Source: Rossellomorea marisflavi
GTDB lineage: Bacteria; Bacillota; Bacilli; Bacillales; Bacillaceae_B
NCBI RefSeq assembly: GCF_009806575.1
Contig: NZ_CP047095.1
Location: 3,166,001-3,230,000, forward strand
DNA: 64,000 bases
Direction of reading: 5' to 3'
Shown here piece by piece: positions 27,004 to 34,827 of the stretch. Every line of letters begins with the position of its first letter. The stretch's first letter is position 1. Both the position numbers and the translations under genes were made by a program. Under the pieces are notes generated by a model, which searched no databases, was not told the origin of the DNA, and saw nothing but the letters and a program-made list of their open reading frames with translations.

Positions 27004-29157
27004 TTGGTGAAAAAAAATCAAAAAATCTTTGCACTGGACATCGGTACCCGCTCAGTGGTGGGCATCATCATGGAAGAAATGGAAGACCATTTTCAGGTGA
27101 GTGATATTTTAATAGAGGAGCACCGGGAGCGGGCCATGCTGGACGGACAGATCCACGATGTACCTGCAGTAGCTGCCGTCATAACCTCGATCAAGAGCCG
27201 TCTCGAAGATGTCCACGGTCCTCTGAGTAAAGTATGCGTCGCGGCTGCCGGAAGGGCCCTGAGGACCGAAACGGCCTCCATTACCTCGGCCATCAAAGGC
27301 AAACCGCTCCTCAAAAAAGACGACGTCCTCCATCTTGAACTCGGGGCTGTCCAGGAGGCACAGGCGAAAGCTGCCGGGGAAGATGCCGGTCATCACTATT
27401 ATTGTGTGGGATACTCAGTGCTCTACTACCGTCTGGACGGCGAAGAGATCGGCAGCCTCATCGACCAACAGGGGGATGAAGCGAGCGTGGAGATCATCGC
27501 CACCTTCCTTCCGCGGGTGGTCGTGGATTCACTGCTTGCGGCACTTCACCGGTCGGGACTGGAATTGGAAGCCCTAACCCTTGAACCGATCGCAGCCATC
27601 AACGTCCTGATACCGCCTTCCATGCGAAGGCTGAATGTCGCTCTCGTCGATGTCGGCGCCGGAACATCGGATGTAGCCCTGACGAATCACGGGACGGTCA
27701 CGGCCTATGGCATGGTGCCGACAGCCGGGGATGAAATCACGGAAGCACTCAGCCGGGACCTGCTCCTCGACTTCCCCCTTGCAGAAAAGGCGAAGCGGCA
27801 GCTCCATGATTGTCCTTCCATCGAAGTGACGGATATTCTCGGATTTGAAACCGTCATTCCAACCGAAGAGGTGCTGTCTCGCATCGGCCCTTCCATTGAT
27901 CGCCTGGCAAACGAGATTTCGGAGGAAATCCTTCGTTTGAACAACATGAAGGCACCGCAGGCAGTGATGCTCGTAGGTGGTGGCAGCCTGACACCTGGAC
28001 TTCCCTCCAAGCTCGCCGCTGTCCTCGGCCTGCCGGAAAACCGCGCAGCAGTCAGGGGAGTGGAAGCCATCCAGCGCGTGAAGCTTCAGGGGCATATGTT
28101 GAAAGGTCCCGAGCTGGTCACCCCCATCGGCATTGCCATCGCTGCAAAGGAGACCCCCGTCCAATATGTGACGGTGGATGTGAACGGGCATGCCGTTCGG
28201 ATGTTCGAAGTGAAAAATCTGACGGTGGGAGACTGCATCCTCTCGGCAGGCGTCAAAGTTCAGGACCTTCATGGCAAGCCCGGGAAGGCAATTTCCGTCA
28301 CGGTCAACGGGCAGACCCTCTCCCTCCCCGGAAGTCACGGAGAGCCCCCTTCCCTTTTCAAAAACGATCAGGCCTGTTCATTTGACGACGGAGTCGGGAA
28401 TCAGGATCGCCTCCTTGTCGAAAAGGGGAGGGATGGCGACGAAGCCGTTGTGACCATAGGAGAACTCATGGATGCGGGTTCAGGTAAGCGGATCTACCTT
28501 CAAGATCGGGAACTCCACCTCGAACCGGCAATCACGCTAAACGGTTCCCCTGCCGGGAAAGATACCGTACTGAAAGACGGGGATACCATTGACATCACCT
28601 TTATCGAGACGGTCGCAGATGCCCTTTCGCAGCTCGGATACCATGATTGGATTTCCTCCCTGAGACCATTCCACCTCTCCTTGAATGGAAAAGAGACGTA
28701 TTTCCCTGCTTTTAACGGGAAGCTGTTACGTAACGGACAGGAAGTAAAACCGACTGCCATGATCCACAATCTGGATCGCATCTCATTCGAAGCTCCGGCC
28801 CAACCTACCCTCGAACATCTCCTGATCAAAAAGAAGATGGTGCTGACAAAGTCGATTACCATCTCTTTCAACGGGGAAGATGTACTACTCGAAAAGGTCT
28901 TTGCCACCGTGAAAAGGAATGGGAAGGAATTATCCGGTGAAGACCTCGTATTCTCAGGGGATGAACTCATGATCCAAGAGTCGGAAACGTCTCCATTCAT
29001 CTTTCAGGATGTGTTTAATTTCGTGGAAATCGACATGCCGACAAATACGCGGGGGAGCTTCCTCCTCTTGAGAAACAAACTGGAAACCACCTTCTTTGAA
29101 GAAATCAGGGACGGTGATCTATTAGAGATCGTCTGGCCTGAAATCAAAGTCCGATAG
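27004..29157 (+). CDS. FtsA-like actin-fold protein with repeated C-terminal beta domains
   Basis: The 717-residue protein starts with an FtsA/PilM-type ATPase: phosphate-1 loop ALDIGTRSVVG (10-20), an SHS2-like insert (about 70-180), phosphate-2 LVDVGAGTSDVAL (214-226) and adenosine motif VMLVGGGSLTPGL (321-333). From about residue 385 to the end there are diverged repeats. The clearest are 556-595 and 617-657, both with a beta strand, NG, then RNG(Q/K)E and a D-x-(I/L) strand; weaker copies lie near 388 and 508. No C-terminal amphipathic helix like that of FtsA is evident. It starts at TTG 27004 or GTG 27007 after AGGTGAA. A role in division or envelope assembly is inferred only from the fold. 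Confidence 0.85.
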   Translation: MVKKNQKIFALDIGTRSVVGIIMEEMEDHFQVSDILIEEHRERAMLDGQIHDVPAVAAVITSIKSRLEDVHGPLSKVCVAAAGRALRTETASITSAIKGKPLLKKDDVLHLELGAVQEAQAKAAGEDAGHHYYCVGYSVLYYRLDGEEIGSLIDQQGDEASVEIIATFLPRVVVDSLLAALHRSGLELEALTLEPIAAINVLIPPSMRRLNVALVDVGAGTSDVALTNHGTVTAYGMVPTAGDEITEALSRDLLLDFPLAEKAKRQLHDCPSIEVTDILGFETVIPTEEVLSRIGPSIDRLANEISEEILRLNNMKAPQAVMLVGGGSLTPGLPSKLAAVLGLPENRAAVRGVEAIQRVKLQGHMLKGPELVTPIGIAIAAKETPVQYVTVDVNGHAVRMFEVKNLTVGDCILSAGVKVQDLHGKPGKAISVTVNGQTLSLPGSHGEPPSLFKNDQACSFDDGVGNQDRLLVEKGRDGDEAVVTIGELMDAGSGKRIYLQDRELHLEPAITLNGSPAGKDTVLKDGDTIDITFIETVADALSQLGYHDWISSLRPFHLSLNGKETYFPAFNGKLLRNGQEVKPTAMIHNLDRISFEAPAQPTLEHLLIKKKMVLTKSITISFNGEDVLLEKVFATVKRNGKELSGEDLVFSGDELMIQESETSPFIFQDVFNFVEIDMPTNTRGSFLLLRNKLETTFFEEIRDGDLLEIVWPEIKVR

Positions 29158-29167
29158 GGTCAAAATG

Positions 29168-29205
29168 AAACGCCGCGGATCCCTGTAATGGGGTCTGCGG
29201 CGTTT
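29168..29205. terminator. Terminator after the FtsA-like gene
   Basis: AAACGCCGCGGATCCC pairs with GGGGTCTGCGGCGTTT with wobble pairs around a 6-base loop. It can serve both convergent genes. Confidence 0.85.
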
Positions 29206-29228
29206 TACTCATTATGGGGCCTAGCTTA

Positions 29229-29720
29229 TCATGAACCGATTTTCCCCGGAACAGGGCTTGGTCGATCAACCGGATGAACCGACCCTTGATCGGATGAAAC
29301 AGTTTGAGTCCCTTGATCCTCCCTGATTTCTTCACCCGCTTCCTTCACCTTCATACCGATGTCCTGAAGGTCTTCTGCGGCGTCCTTAGTCGATGCGATG
29401 AGCTCTGAAGACTGTTCTTTAACCGGTTCGATAATATCATCACTGACTCTTTCGTACAGGGCTTGCGCGTCATTGATGGCGTCCTTCAGAACAGCGGAGG
29501 CTGACTTCAGGCGTCCCTGCCAATCATTCATCACCCCGGATGGATCCTCCCTTACACGATCCACCATGCCCATGGTTGAATCCTTCCATGACGTCGTCTT
29601 CGTCGCCACCCTCCGTCGGGTGCCTGAGTCCAGCATGGCAATGGCTCCGCCTACTGCCGCGCCGAGCATGATGCCTTTCATCAACTTTCCACTTCTCGAA
29701 CGGGTTCTCGTTGAATTCAT
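29229..29720 (-). CDS. YtxH-like general-stress protein (additional copy)
   Basis: The 163-residue product has a glycine/alanine hydrophobic N-terminal segment (GIMLGAAVGGAIAMLDSG) like YtxH. It continues with a long amphipathic helical region rich in Ala, Lys, Glu and Asp, and a short hydrophilic tail. It is not the ytxH ortholog, which lies at 30257-30697, so this is a second family member. AAGGAGG lies 11-13 bases before the ATG. A SigB-type promoter lies 40-64 bases upstream, and a terminator separates it from ytxJ, so it is its own transcription unit. The function of the family is unknown; stress induction is inferred. Confidence 0.8.
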   Translation of the reverse strand: MNSTRTRSRSGKLMKGIMLGAAVGGAIAMLDSGTRRRVATKTTSWKDSTMGMVDRVREDPSGVMNDWQGRLKSASAVLKDAINDAQALYERVSDDIIEPVKEQSSELIASTKDAAEDLQDIGMKVKEAGEEIREDQGTQTVSSDQGSVHPVDRPSPVPGKIGS

Positions 29721-29759
29721 TGGATTGGGTTCCTCCTTGAATAATCGTTATATAAACCC

Positions 29760-29784
29760 TTTCCCTCTCGACAAGAAAGTAAAC
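29760..29784 (-). promoter_or_regulatory. SigB-type promoter of the extra ytxH-like gene
   Basis: On the minus strand GTTTAC (29784-29779), a 13-base spacer and GGGAAA (29765-29760) are seen. The -35 is one base off the SigB consensus and the -10 is two bases off; the spacing equals that at ytxG. Confidence 0.5.
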
Positions 29785-29815
29785 CCTGGCACAAGCGCGT
29801 CAGTCACCGTGAAAA

Positions 29816-29841
29816 CAAAAAAAGCCCTTATAGGCTTTTTT
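29816..29841 (-). terminator. Terminator after ytxJ
   Basis: AAAAAAGCC and GGCTTTTTT form a short stem with a T-run, just after the ytxJ stop. Confidence 0.65.
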
Positions 29842-29853
29842 GTTCGATGCCGA

Positions 29854-30168
29854 TTATAGTTTATCAAGTTCCTTCTCTGTAATGTTCCAGTGGGAAGCAT
29901 TCCATCCCGGTTTCCCGTCGATGAAAAGGAAGGCTTGAGGAGACTCATGCTTGATGCCGAATTTCTCCGCTATATGATTGGATAGTTCCTTCGCTTCCTG
30001 AACAGCCAGGTAATACCCCTCTTCTTCCCCATGCTTGTTTAAGAACGATTGGTACTCATTGAACGCATTGCCGCTGATCGGACATGTCAGACTGTGCTTC
30101 ATGAAGAAGAAGCGGGATTGACTCTCTGTGAGATTTTCAAATTCTTGTACGGTTTCTATCTTTTTCAT
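29854..30168 (-). CDS. ytxJ: YtxJ, bacillithiol-system monothiol redox protein
   Basis: The 104-residue thioredoxin-fold protein has the single-cysteine motif TCPIS at about residues 29-33, as in the YtxJ family linked to bacillithiol chemistry. The later SPQAFLF is the cis-proline region. AAGGAAG precedes the ATG. It is third in ytxG-ytxH-ytxJ, a SigB/SigH-controlled operon in B. subtilis. A hairpin between ytxH and ytxJ should reduce its expression relative to ytxGH. Confidence 0.92.
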   Translation of the reverse strand: MKKIETVQEFENLTESQSRFFFMKHSLTCPISGNAFNEYQSFLNKHGEEEGYYLAVQEAKELSNHIAEKFGIKHESPQAFLFIDGKPGWNASHWNITEKELDKL

Positions 30169-30196
30169 TTTTCAACTTCCTTTCAGCATAATAAAA

Positions 30197-30225
30197 ACGG
30201 TGAAGTCATCATATCACTTCACCGT
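30197..30225 (-). terminator. Stem-loop between ytxH and ytxJ (terminator or attenuator)
   Basis: ACGGTGAAGT and ACTTCACCGT form a perfect 10-bp stem, followed on the minus strand by TTTTTATT. Confidence 0.75.
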
Positions 30226-30256
30226 TCCTTCAATCAATGATCACGCGTTTACGAAA

Positions 30257-30697
30257 TCAGTTGTTGTATGTTTTTTCTGTTTCATCAAAGGCTTTTTTCG
30301 TTTCTTCAAGCTTTTGATTCACATCGTCCTTCACTTCTGAGACCGCTTCTTTAATGTCTTCCTCGGCATTTGAGCGATATGATTTGATTTTGCCAACTAC
30401 CTGGTTGGACTGCTCTTGAACCGTCTTCGTCAAAGAAGAAGACTTCTCCTTGGCAGCCGCAGCCAATTCGTTGCTCTTTTCAACGGCCGTGTCTTTCCAC
30501 TGGCTCGTCTTTTCTTTCCAGGCGCCTGCCTGTTCGTTGATATCGCTGCGAAGATCTTTACCGGATTTTGGAGCGAGCAGAAGAGCTGTTGCAGCTCCGA
30601 CGATACCGCCGATCAACGTGCCGATGATGAAATCTTTTGAATTGATGTTGCTGTCATTCGTTTGATTTGGATTTTGCTGATTGTACTGCTGTGTCAT
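30257..30697 (-). CDS. ytxH: General stress protein YtxH
   Basis: The product of about 146 residues has an N-terminal Gln/Asn-rich stretch and one hydrophobic segment (FIIGTLIGGIVGAATALLLA, about residues 24-43). A long charged amphipathic helix follows (to the end). YtxH is a SigB-regulated protein of unknown biochemical role, probably membrane-associated. The ATG at 30697 has GAGGGG about 10 bases upstream; an ATG at 30706 is too close to it. It follows ytxG by 16 bases. Confidence 0.9.
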   Translation of the reverse strand: MTQQYNQQNPNQTNDSNINSKDFIIGTLIGGIVGAATALLLAPKSGKDLRSDINEQAGAWKEKTSQWKDTAVEKSNELAAAAKEKSSSLTKTVQEQSNQVVGKIKSYRSNAEEDIKEAVSEVKDDVNQKLEETKKAFDETEKTYNN

Positions 30698-30713
30698 AAT
30701 GTTCATTCCCCTC

Positions 30714-31205
30714 TCAATTATAAGATCTAGCTCTTTTTATCATTTTTTCCCTTGCGCCGATGTCATCGGAAACAGGTACGGGAGGTTGTTCAACCGCCTT
30801 CCGCTCTTTCCACTTGCCCCTCAGTTCCATCAGCGCATTGCCCCACTGAACCACCTGGGAAATCCTGCCTTGATTACGTTCGAGTTCAGACGAGATGTTC
30901 GTGCTGACCTTCTTCACAGACGTATTAAGGTTCTGGATCGAATGTCCGACATCCCTCACTGCATAAACGACCGTATTCAAGTCTTCGGATTTCTTTTGGA
31001 TGTCCTCTGCCAGAAGATTCGTTTTATGTAGCAATTCAGTAGACTCTTTCGTGATTCCCTGCAGCTGCCCTTCCAGGCCGTTCAGGGTCGTCGACACACT
31101 GTCGAGCGTCGTCCCTAGGGACTTCAATGTCTTCATGAGGCTGATCACAAGGACGAAGAACGCCACCGCAATGACTGCGACACTAAGATAAAGAATGATT
31201 TCCAT
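30714..31205 (-). CDS. ytxG: YtxG, DUF948 membrane-associated stress protein
   Basis: The 163-residue product has an N-terminal membrane segment (about residues 3-25). A coiled-coil region follows in which Thr, Ser and Leu recur every few residues ([20 protein letters not shown]), typical of DUF948. A hydrophilic C-terminus ends it. First gene of ytxG-ytxH-ytxJ, behind a near-perfect SigB promoter and a GGAGGTG ribosome site. Molecular function unknown. Confidence 0.92.
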   Translation of the reverse strand: MEIILYLSVAVIAVAFFVLVISLMKTLKSLGTTLDSVSTTLNGLEGQLQGITKESTELLHKTNLLAEDIQKKSEDLNTVVYAVRDVGHSIQNLNTSVKKVSTNISSELERNQGRISQVVQWGNALMELRGKWKERKAVEQPPVPVSDDIGAREKMIKRARSYN

Positions 31206-31233
31206 CTGCTACACCTCCGTATATAGAAATTCT

Positions 31234-31258
31234 TTACCCTTATATGAATTCATTAAAC
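31234..31258 (-). promoter_or_regulatory. SigB promoter of ytxGHJ
   Basis: On the minus strand GTTTAA (31258-31253), a 13-base spacer and GGGTAA (31239-31234) match the SigB consensus except for one base. B. subtilis ytxGHJ is SigB-dependent. Confidence 0.8.
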
Positions 31259-31401
31259 ATTATACTAGTATTTCTTCCTTTTCTCTCTTAATTCCTCTTT
31301 TTACTTTCAAAAAAATATCTGTATATTCAAAACGGCAGATGGCGCATGGATGAAGGATTTGGGGTAAAATAGAAAGGAATACATACCTAGGGGGAAACAC
31401 A

Positions 31402-32517
31402 ATGAAAGATCCAAGGATCCAGAAACTAGCAAAGAACCTGATCAATTACTCCGTCCAGCTCCAACCCGGCGAAAAGGTGCTGATCGAAAACTTCGGACTT
31501 GAGCGCGAACTCGTCACCGCCCTTGTGAAGGAAGCCTATGAAGCAGGCGGCTACCCGTTCGTCACACTGAAGGATGCAGCTGTCGACCGCTCCCTCCTCA
31601 TGGGTGCACAGGAAGAACAGTACGACATGATGGCGGACTTCGAAGCCCGTAAGATGGAGCAGATGGATGCCTACATCGGTCTGCGCTCGGGAGAGAACAT
31701 CAACGAGCAGTCCGATGTACCGGATGAGAAGATGAGGATCCACGGCAACACCATCGGCAAGAAGGTCCACAGGGAGATCCGTGTACCGAAGAAAAAATGG
31801 GTCGTGCTCCGCTATCCGACTTCATCCATGGCCCAGCTTGCCAAAATGAGCACAGAAGCGTTCGAGGATTTCTACTTCGATGTATGCAACCTCGACTATA
31901 GCAAGATGGATGCGGCCATGGACAGCCTCGCCGATCTCATGAACAGGACGGATCGCGTACGCCTGACGGGGGAAGGCACTGACCTGACGTTTTCCATCAA
32001 GGATATACCAGCGGTCAAATGCGCGGGCCGGTTGAATATTCCTGACGGGGAAGTGTACAGCGCCCCGGTGAAAGACTCCGTCAACGGCGTGATCTCCTAT
32101 AACACGCCATCGCCTTATAACGGCTTCACATTCGAAAACGTCAAGCTCACGTTCAAGGATGGGAAGATCGTCGAGGCGGAAGCAAATGATTCGGACCGGA
32201 TCAACAAGATCTTCGATACGGATGAAGGAGCACGCTATGTGGGTGAATTCGCCATCGGCGTCAACCCGTTCATCCAGCATCCGATGCAGGACATCCTATT
32301 TGATGAGAAGATCGACGGCAGCTTCCATTTCACCCCTGGTGAATGCTATGAGGATGCGTATAACGGCAACCATTCCAATATCCATTGGGACATGGTCATG
32401 ATCCAGCGTCCTGAATATGGTGGAGGAGAAATCTATTTTGATGACGTGCTCATCAGGAAAGATGGACGGTTCGTCATCCCGGAACTTGAAGGATTGAATC
32501 CGGAAAACTTGAAATGA
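31402..32517 (+). CDS. ampS: M29-family aminopeptidase (AmpS/PepS type)
   Basis: This 371-residue metallo-aminopeptidase is of the thermophilic aminopeptidase family M29. The C-terminal metal-binding region (NIHWDMVMIQRPEYGGGEIYFDD) and the conserved EFAIGVNP and HFTPGECYEDA stretches are visible, as are the early YSVQLQPGEKVLIE and SGENINEQSDV. The first ATG after GGGGG was taken. There is no signal peptide, so it should be cytoplasmic, releasing N-terminal residues from peptides. It is convergent with murC. Confidence 0.92.
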   Translation: MKDPRIQKLAKNLINYSVQLQPGEKVLIENFGLERELVTALVKEAYEAGGYPFVTLKDAAVDRSLLMGAQEEQYDMMADFEARKMEQMDAYIGLRSGENINEQSDVPDEKMRIHGNTIGKKVHREIRVPKKKWVVLRYPTSSMAQLAKMSTEAFEDFYFDVCNLDYSKMDAAMDSLADLMNRTDRVRLTGEGTDLTFSIKDIPAVKCAGRLNIPDGEVYSAPVKDSVNGVISYNTPSPYNGFTFENVKLTFKDGKIVEAEANDSDRINKIFDTDEGARYVGEFAIGVNPFIQHPMQDILFDEKIDGSFHFTPGECYEDAYNGNHSNIHWDMVMIQRPEYGGGEIYFDDVLIRKDGRFVIPELEGLNPENLK

Positions 32518-32524
32518 CCAAAAT

Positions 32525-32560
32525 AAAAGCCATCCGCGAATTCACTCGCGGATGGCTTTT
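32525..32560. terminator. Bidirectional terminator between ampS and murC
   Basis: AAAAGCCATCCGCGA and TCGCGGATGGCTTTT form a perfect 15-bp stem with a 6-base loop. Confidence 0.9.
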
Positions 32561-32574
32561 TGACGTACGCAGGA

Positions 32575-33888
32575 TTATTCTGCAATCTGTTCGTTCAATA
32601 CTGTTTCATAGGACTGCTGGAATTTCTGGATATCCCCTGCGCCCATGAAGATCAATACGCTGTCTTCATGATGAAGAAGAGCGGTTGTATCACGCTCATC
32701 GATGATTTCACACCCATCGATCTTCGTTTCAAGATCATGGATGGAAAGCTTTCCGTGATTTTCACGGGCCGAACCGAAGATTTCGCACAGATACACCTTA
32801 TCAGCAAGCTGAAGGCTTTCAGCGAACTCTGAAAGGAATGTCTGCGTCCTTGTGAACGTATGCGGCTGGAAGACAGCGACAATATCCTTATTCGGATACT
32901 TTTGACGGGCCGAATCGAGGGTGGCTGTGATCTCGGTCGGATGGTGGGCATAATCGTCCACCAAAATCTGTCCGCCTACCTTCTTCTCAGAGAAACGGCG
33001 TTTGACGCCTTCGAATGTTTGCAGTCTTTCCTGCACGATCTCTGTATCAAGCTCCTCGTAGTGACAAAGGGCAATGACAGACAGGGCGTTCAGGATGTTA
33101 TGATCTCCGTATGTCGGGATCTTGAATGACGCATAGAATTCATTGCGAACGAACACATCGAATGATGTACCATTCTCATCATGGGCGACATTGCGTGCCT
33201 GGAAGTCATTCTCCTCGGCAAATCCGTAAAATACGACCGGTACCCTTGCCTGGATCTTTTGGAGTTGCTCATCATCACCACAAGCGATGATCCCCTTCTT
33301 CACCTGCATGGCCATTTCCTGGAATGCAGAGAATACGTCGTCGATATTGGCGAAGTAATCCGGATGATCGAAGTCGATATTCGTCATGATGGCATAGTCA
33401 GGGAAGTATGAAAGGAAATGACGTCGGTATTCACATGCTTCGAATACGAAGTAATTCGCATCCACTTCCCCTTTCCCCGTTCCGTCACCGATCAGGAATG
33501 AAGTCGGCTTAGCCCCTCGGATCACGTGTGCGAGGAGACCTGTCGTAGACGTCTTCCCATGTGCCCCCGTGACTGCTACGCTTGTGAATTCCTGCATGAA
33601 GTCACCAAGGAATTTATGATAGCGCGTTACAGGCAGGCCAAGTTCTTTGGCTGTCACGATTTCCTCATGTGTATCGGGGAATGCATTTCCGGCGATCACA
33701 TGCATATCTCCGCCGATGTTTTCCTTTTGGAAAGGAAGGATTTTAATGTTGGCATCGTCCAACGCTTTTTGGGTGAAAAAGTATTTTTCTACATCGGAAC
33801 CCTGGACCTGATAATCCATATCATGAAGGATCTGGGCTAATGCGCTCATGCCCGAACCTTTGATTCCTACGAAATGATATATCGTCAT
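32575..33888 (-). CDS. murC: UDP-N-acetylmuramate--L-alanine ligase
   Basis: MurC adds L-alanine to UDP-MurNAc, the first peptide step of peptidoglycan precursor synthesis. The ATP-binding loop [10 protein letters not shown] (about residues 107-116), the N-terminal Rossmann motif [14 protein letters not shown] and the C-terminal [10 protein letters not shown] are clear. Length of 437 residues is normal. GGAGG precedes the ATG. A separate transcription unit next to sftA, as in B. subtilis. Confidence 0.97.
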   Translation of the reverse strand: MTIYHFVGIKGSGMSALAQILHDMDYQVQGSDVEKYFFTQKALDDANIKILPFQKENIGGDMHVIAGNAFPDTHEEIVTAKELGLPVTRYHKFLGDFMQEFTSVAVTGAHGKTSTTGLLAHVIRGAKPTSFLIGDGTGKGEVDANYFVFEACEYRRHFLSYFPDYAIMTNIDFDHPDYFANIDDVFSAFQEMAMQVKKGIIACGDDEQLQKIQARVPVVFYGFAEENDFQARNVAHDENGTSFDVFVRNEFYASFKIPTYGDHNILNALSVIALCHYEELDTEIVQERLQTFEGVKRRFSEKKVGGQILVDDYAHHPTEITATLDSARQKYPNKDIVAVFQPHTFTRTQTFLSEFAESLQLADKVYLCEIFGSARENHGKLSIHDLETKIDGCEIIDERDTTALLHHEDSVLIFMGAGDIQKFQQSYETVLNEQIAE

Positions 33889-34029
33889 AATAGAACCTCC
33901 AACAATCGTCTATCTTAAAAACATTATATGAAATCATGATTTTTTTGCCATTAAGGACCAATGGTGAACACTGTCAACTTGAAACATTATACCACCTTTT
34001 AAAAACTGTGACCATGAAGAAGGAAATTT

Positions 34030-34662
34030 TCAGTCAGTTAGAATGAATTCCGGCGCTTCTTCTTTAAGGAACGCCCTCCATAAACCACCATTTTCTTGAT
34101 ACCTTCGACCGTATCGCTTCTTCATCGTGTCCACAAGATCAGGCGATCCCGCTTCAAAGACGGGACCTAGGGTCCATTCATGGGTCACCAGAGGGACTTT
34201 CCTCACAAAATAGGTCCTGTCCTTCTTGACATCCGACATTCCCCTTAAGCGGACAGGCTCCCGGTGATCGCCCAATAAAGGCATGCAGATGGGCTCTCCG
34301 CCCTCATGGCCTTCAATGGAAACAGGTTCCCATGGCACTGTCATCATCACTGCACCCAGGGTCTTCTTAGAAGGCGAAAGGGACCGGGTCTGGAGAAACT
34401 GAAAGAACAGTGTCGTCCCCTTGATCGTCTTGTAATCAAATAAAAGCCATTCTGAAAATACGTTTTCAGTAAGGCTGTCTCTTGCCACCGGGGCGAACCG
34501 TTTAGTGAAGATCATCTTTGCCCTGACGATTTCCCGGATGTTGGTTTCTTGCCGACAGAACTCCATCGCGGAATCGTACACCGCACGTGTCTGTTCCTCT
34601 GCTATCAATTGTTTACGATGACGGTACTCCGTCAGATCCAGCAATTCTCTCTGTGCGTCCAT
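34030..34662 (-). CDS. Uncharacterised protein of about 210 residues
   Basis: I do not recognise a named family. The product is soluble and basic. A notable stretch is FSEWLLFDYKTIKGTTLFFQFL (about residues 69-90; aromatic W-x-x-FDY then G-x-TLF), a pattern I have seen in small proteins of unknown role, sometimes with SEC-C or plaque-type domains. The C-terminal half contains several beta strands and HEW/GPVFEAG. The ATG at 34662 has AGGTG about 6 bases upstream; a GTG at 34671 overlaps that site. Lies between murC and sftA as a lone minus-strand gene. Confidence 0.7.
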   Translation of the reverse strand: MDAQRELLDLTEYRHRKQLIAEEQTRAVYDSAMEFCRQETNIREIVRAKMIFTKRFAPVARDSLTENVFSEWLLFDYKTIKGTTLFFQFLQTRSLSPSKKTLGAVMMTVPWEPVSIEGHEGGEPICMPLLGDHREPVRLRGMSDVKKDRTYFVRKVPLVTHEWTLGPVFEAGSPDLVDTMKKRYGRRYQENGGLWRAFLKEEAPEFILTD

Positions 34663-34751
34663 TCTGCTCACCTATCCACTCGTTGTCCTCCACGCCGGTC
34701 CCGTTATCCTCTGGTATAGTACCCCCATGGGGATCATCTGAAACGGCCAGG

Positions 34752-34803
34752 AAAAAAGAGTATCCTGCCGATGACATCTTCCAATCGATTCACCAACAGG
34801 ATA
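34752..34803 (-). terminator. Probable terminator after sftA
   Basis: GTATCCTG (on the minus strand) pairs with CAGGATAC across a long, internally paired loop and is followed by CTCTTTTTTCC. Confidence 0.55.
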
Positions 34804-34827
34804 CCACATATTACCTTATGCTTCCAC

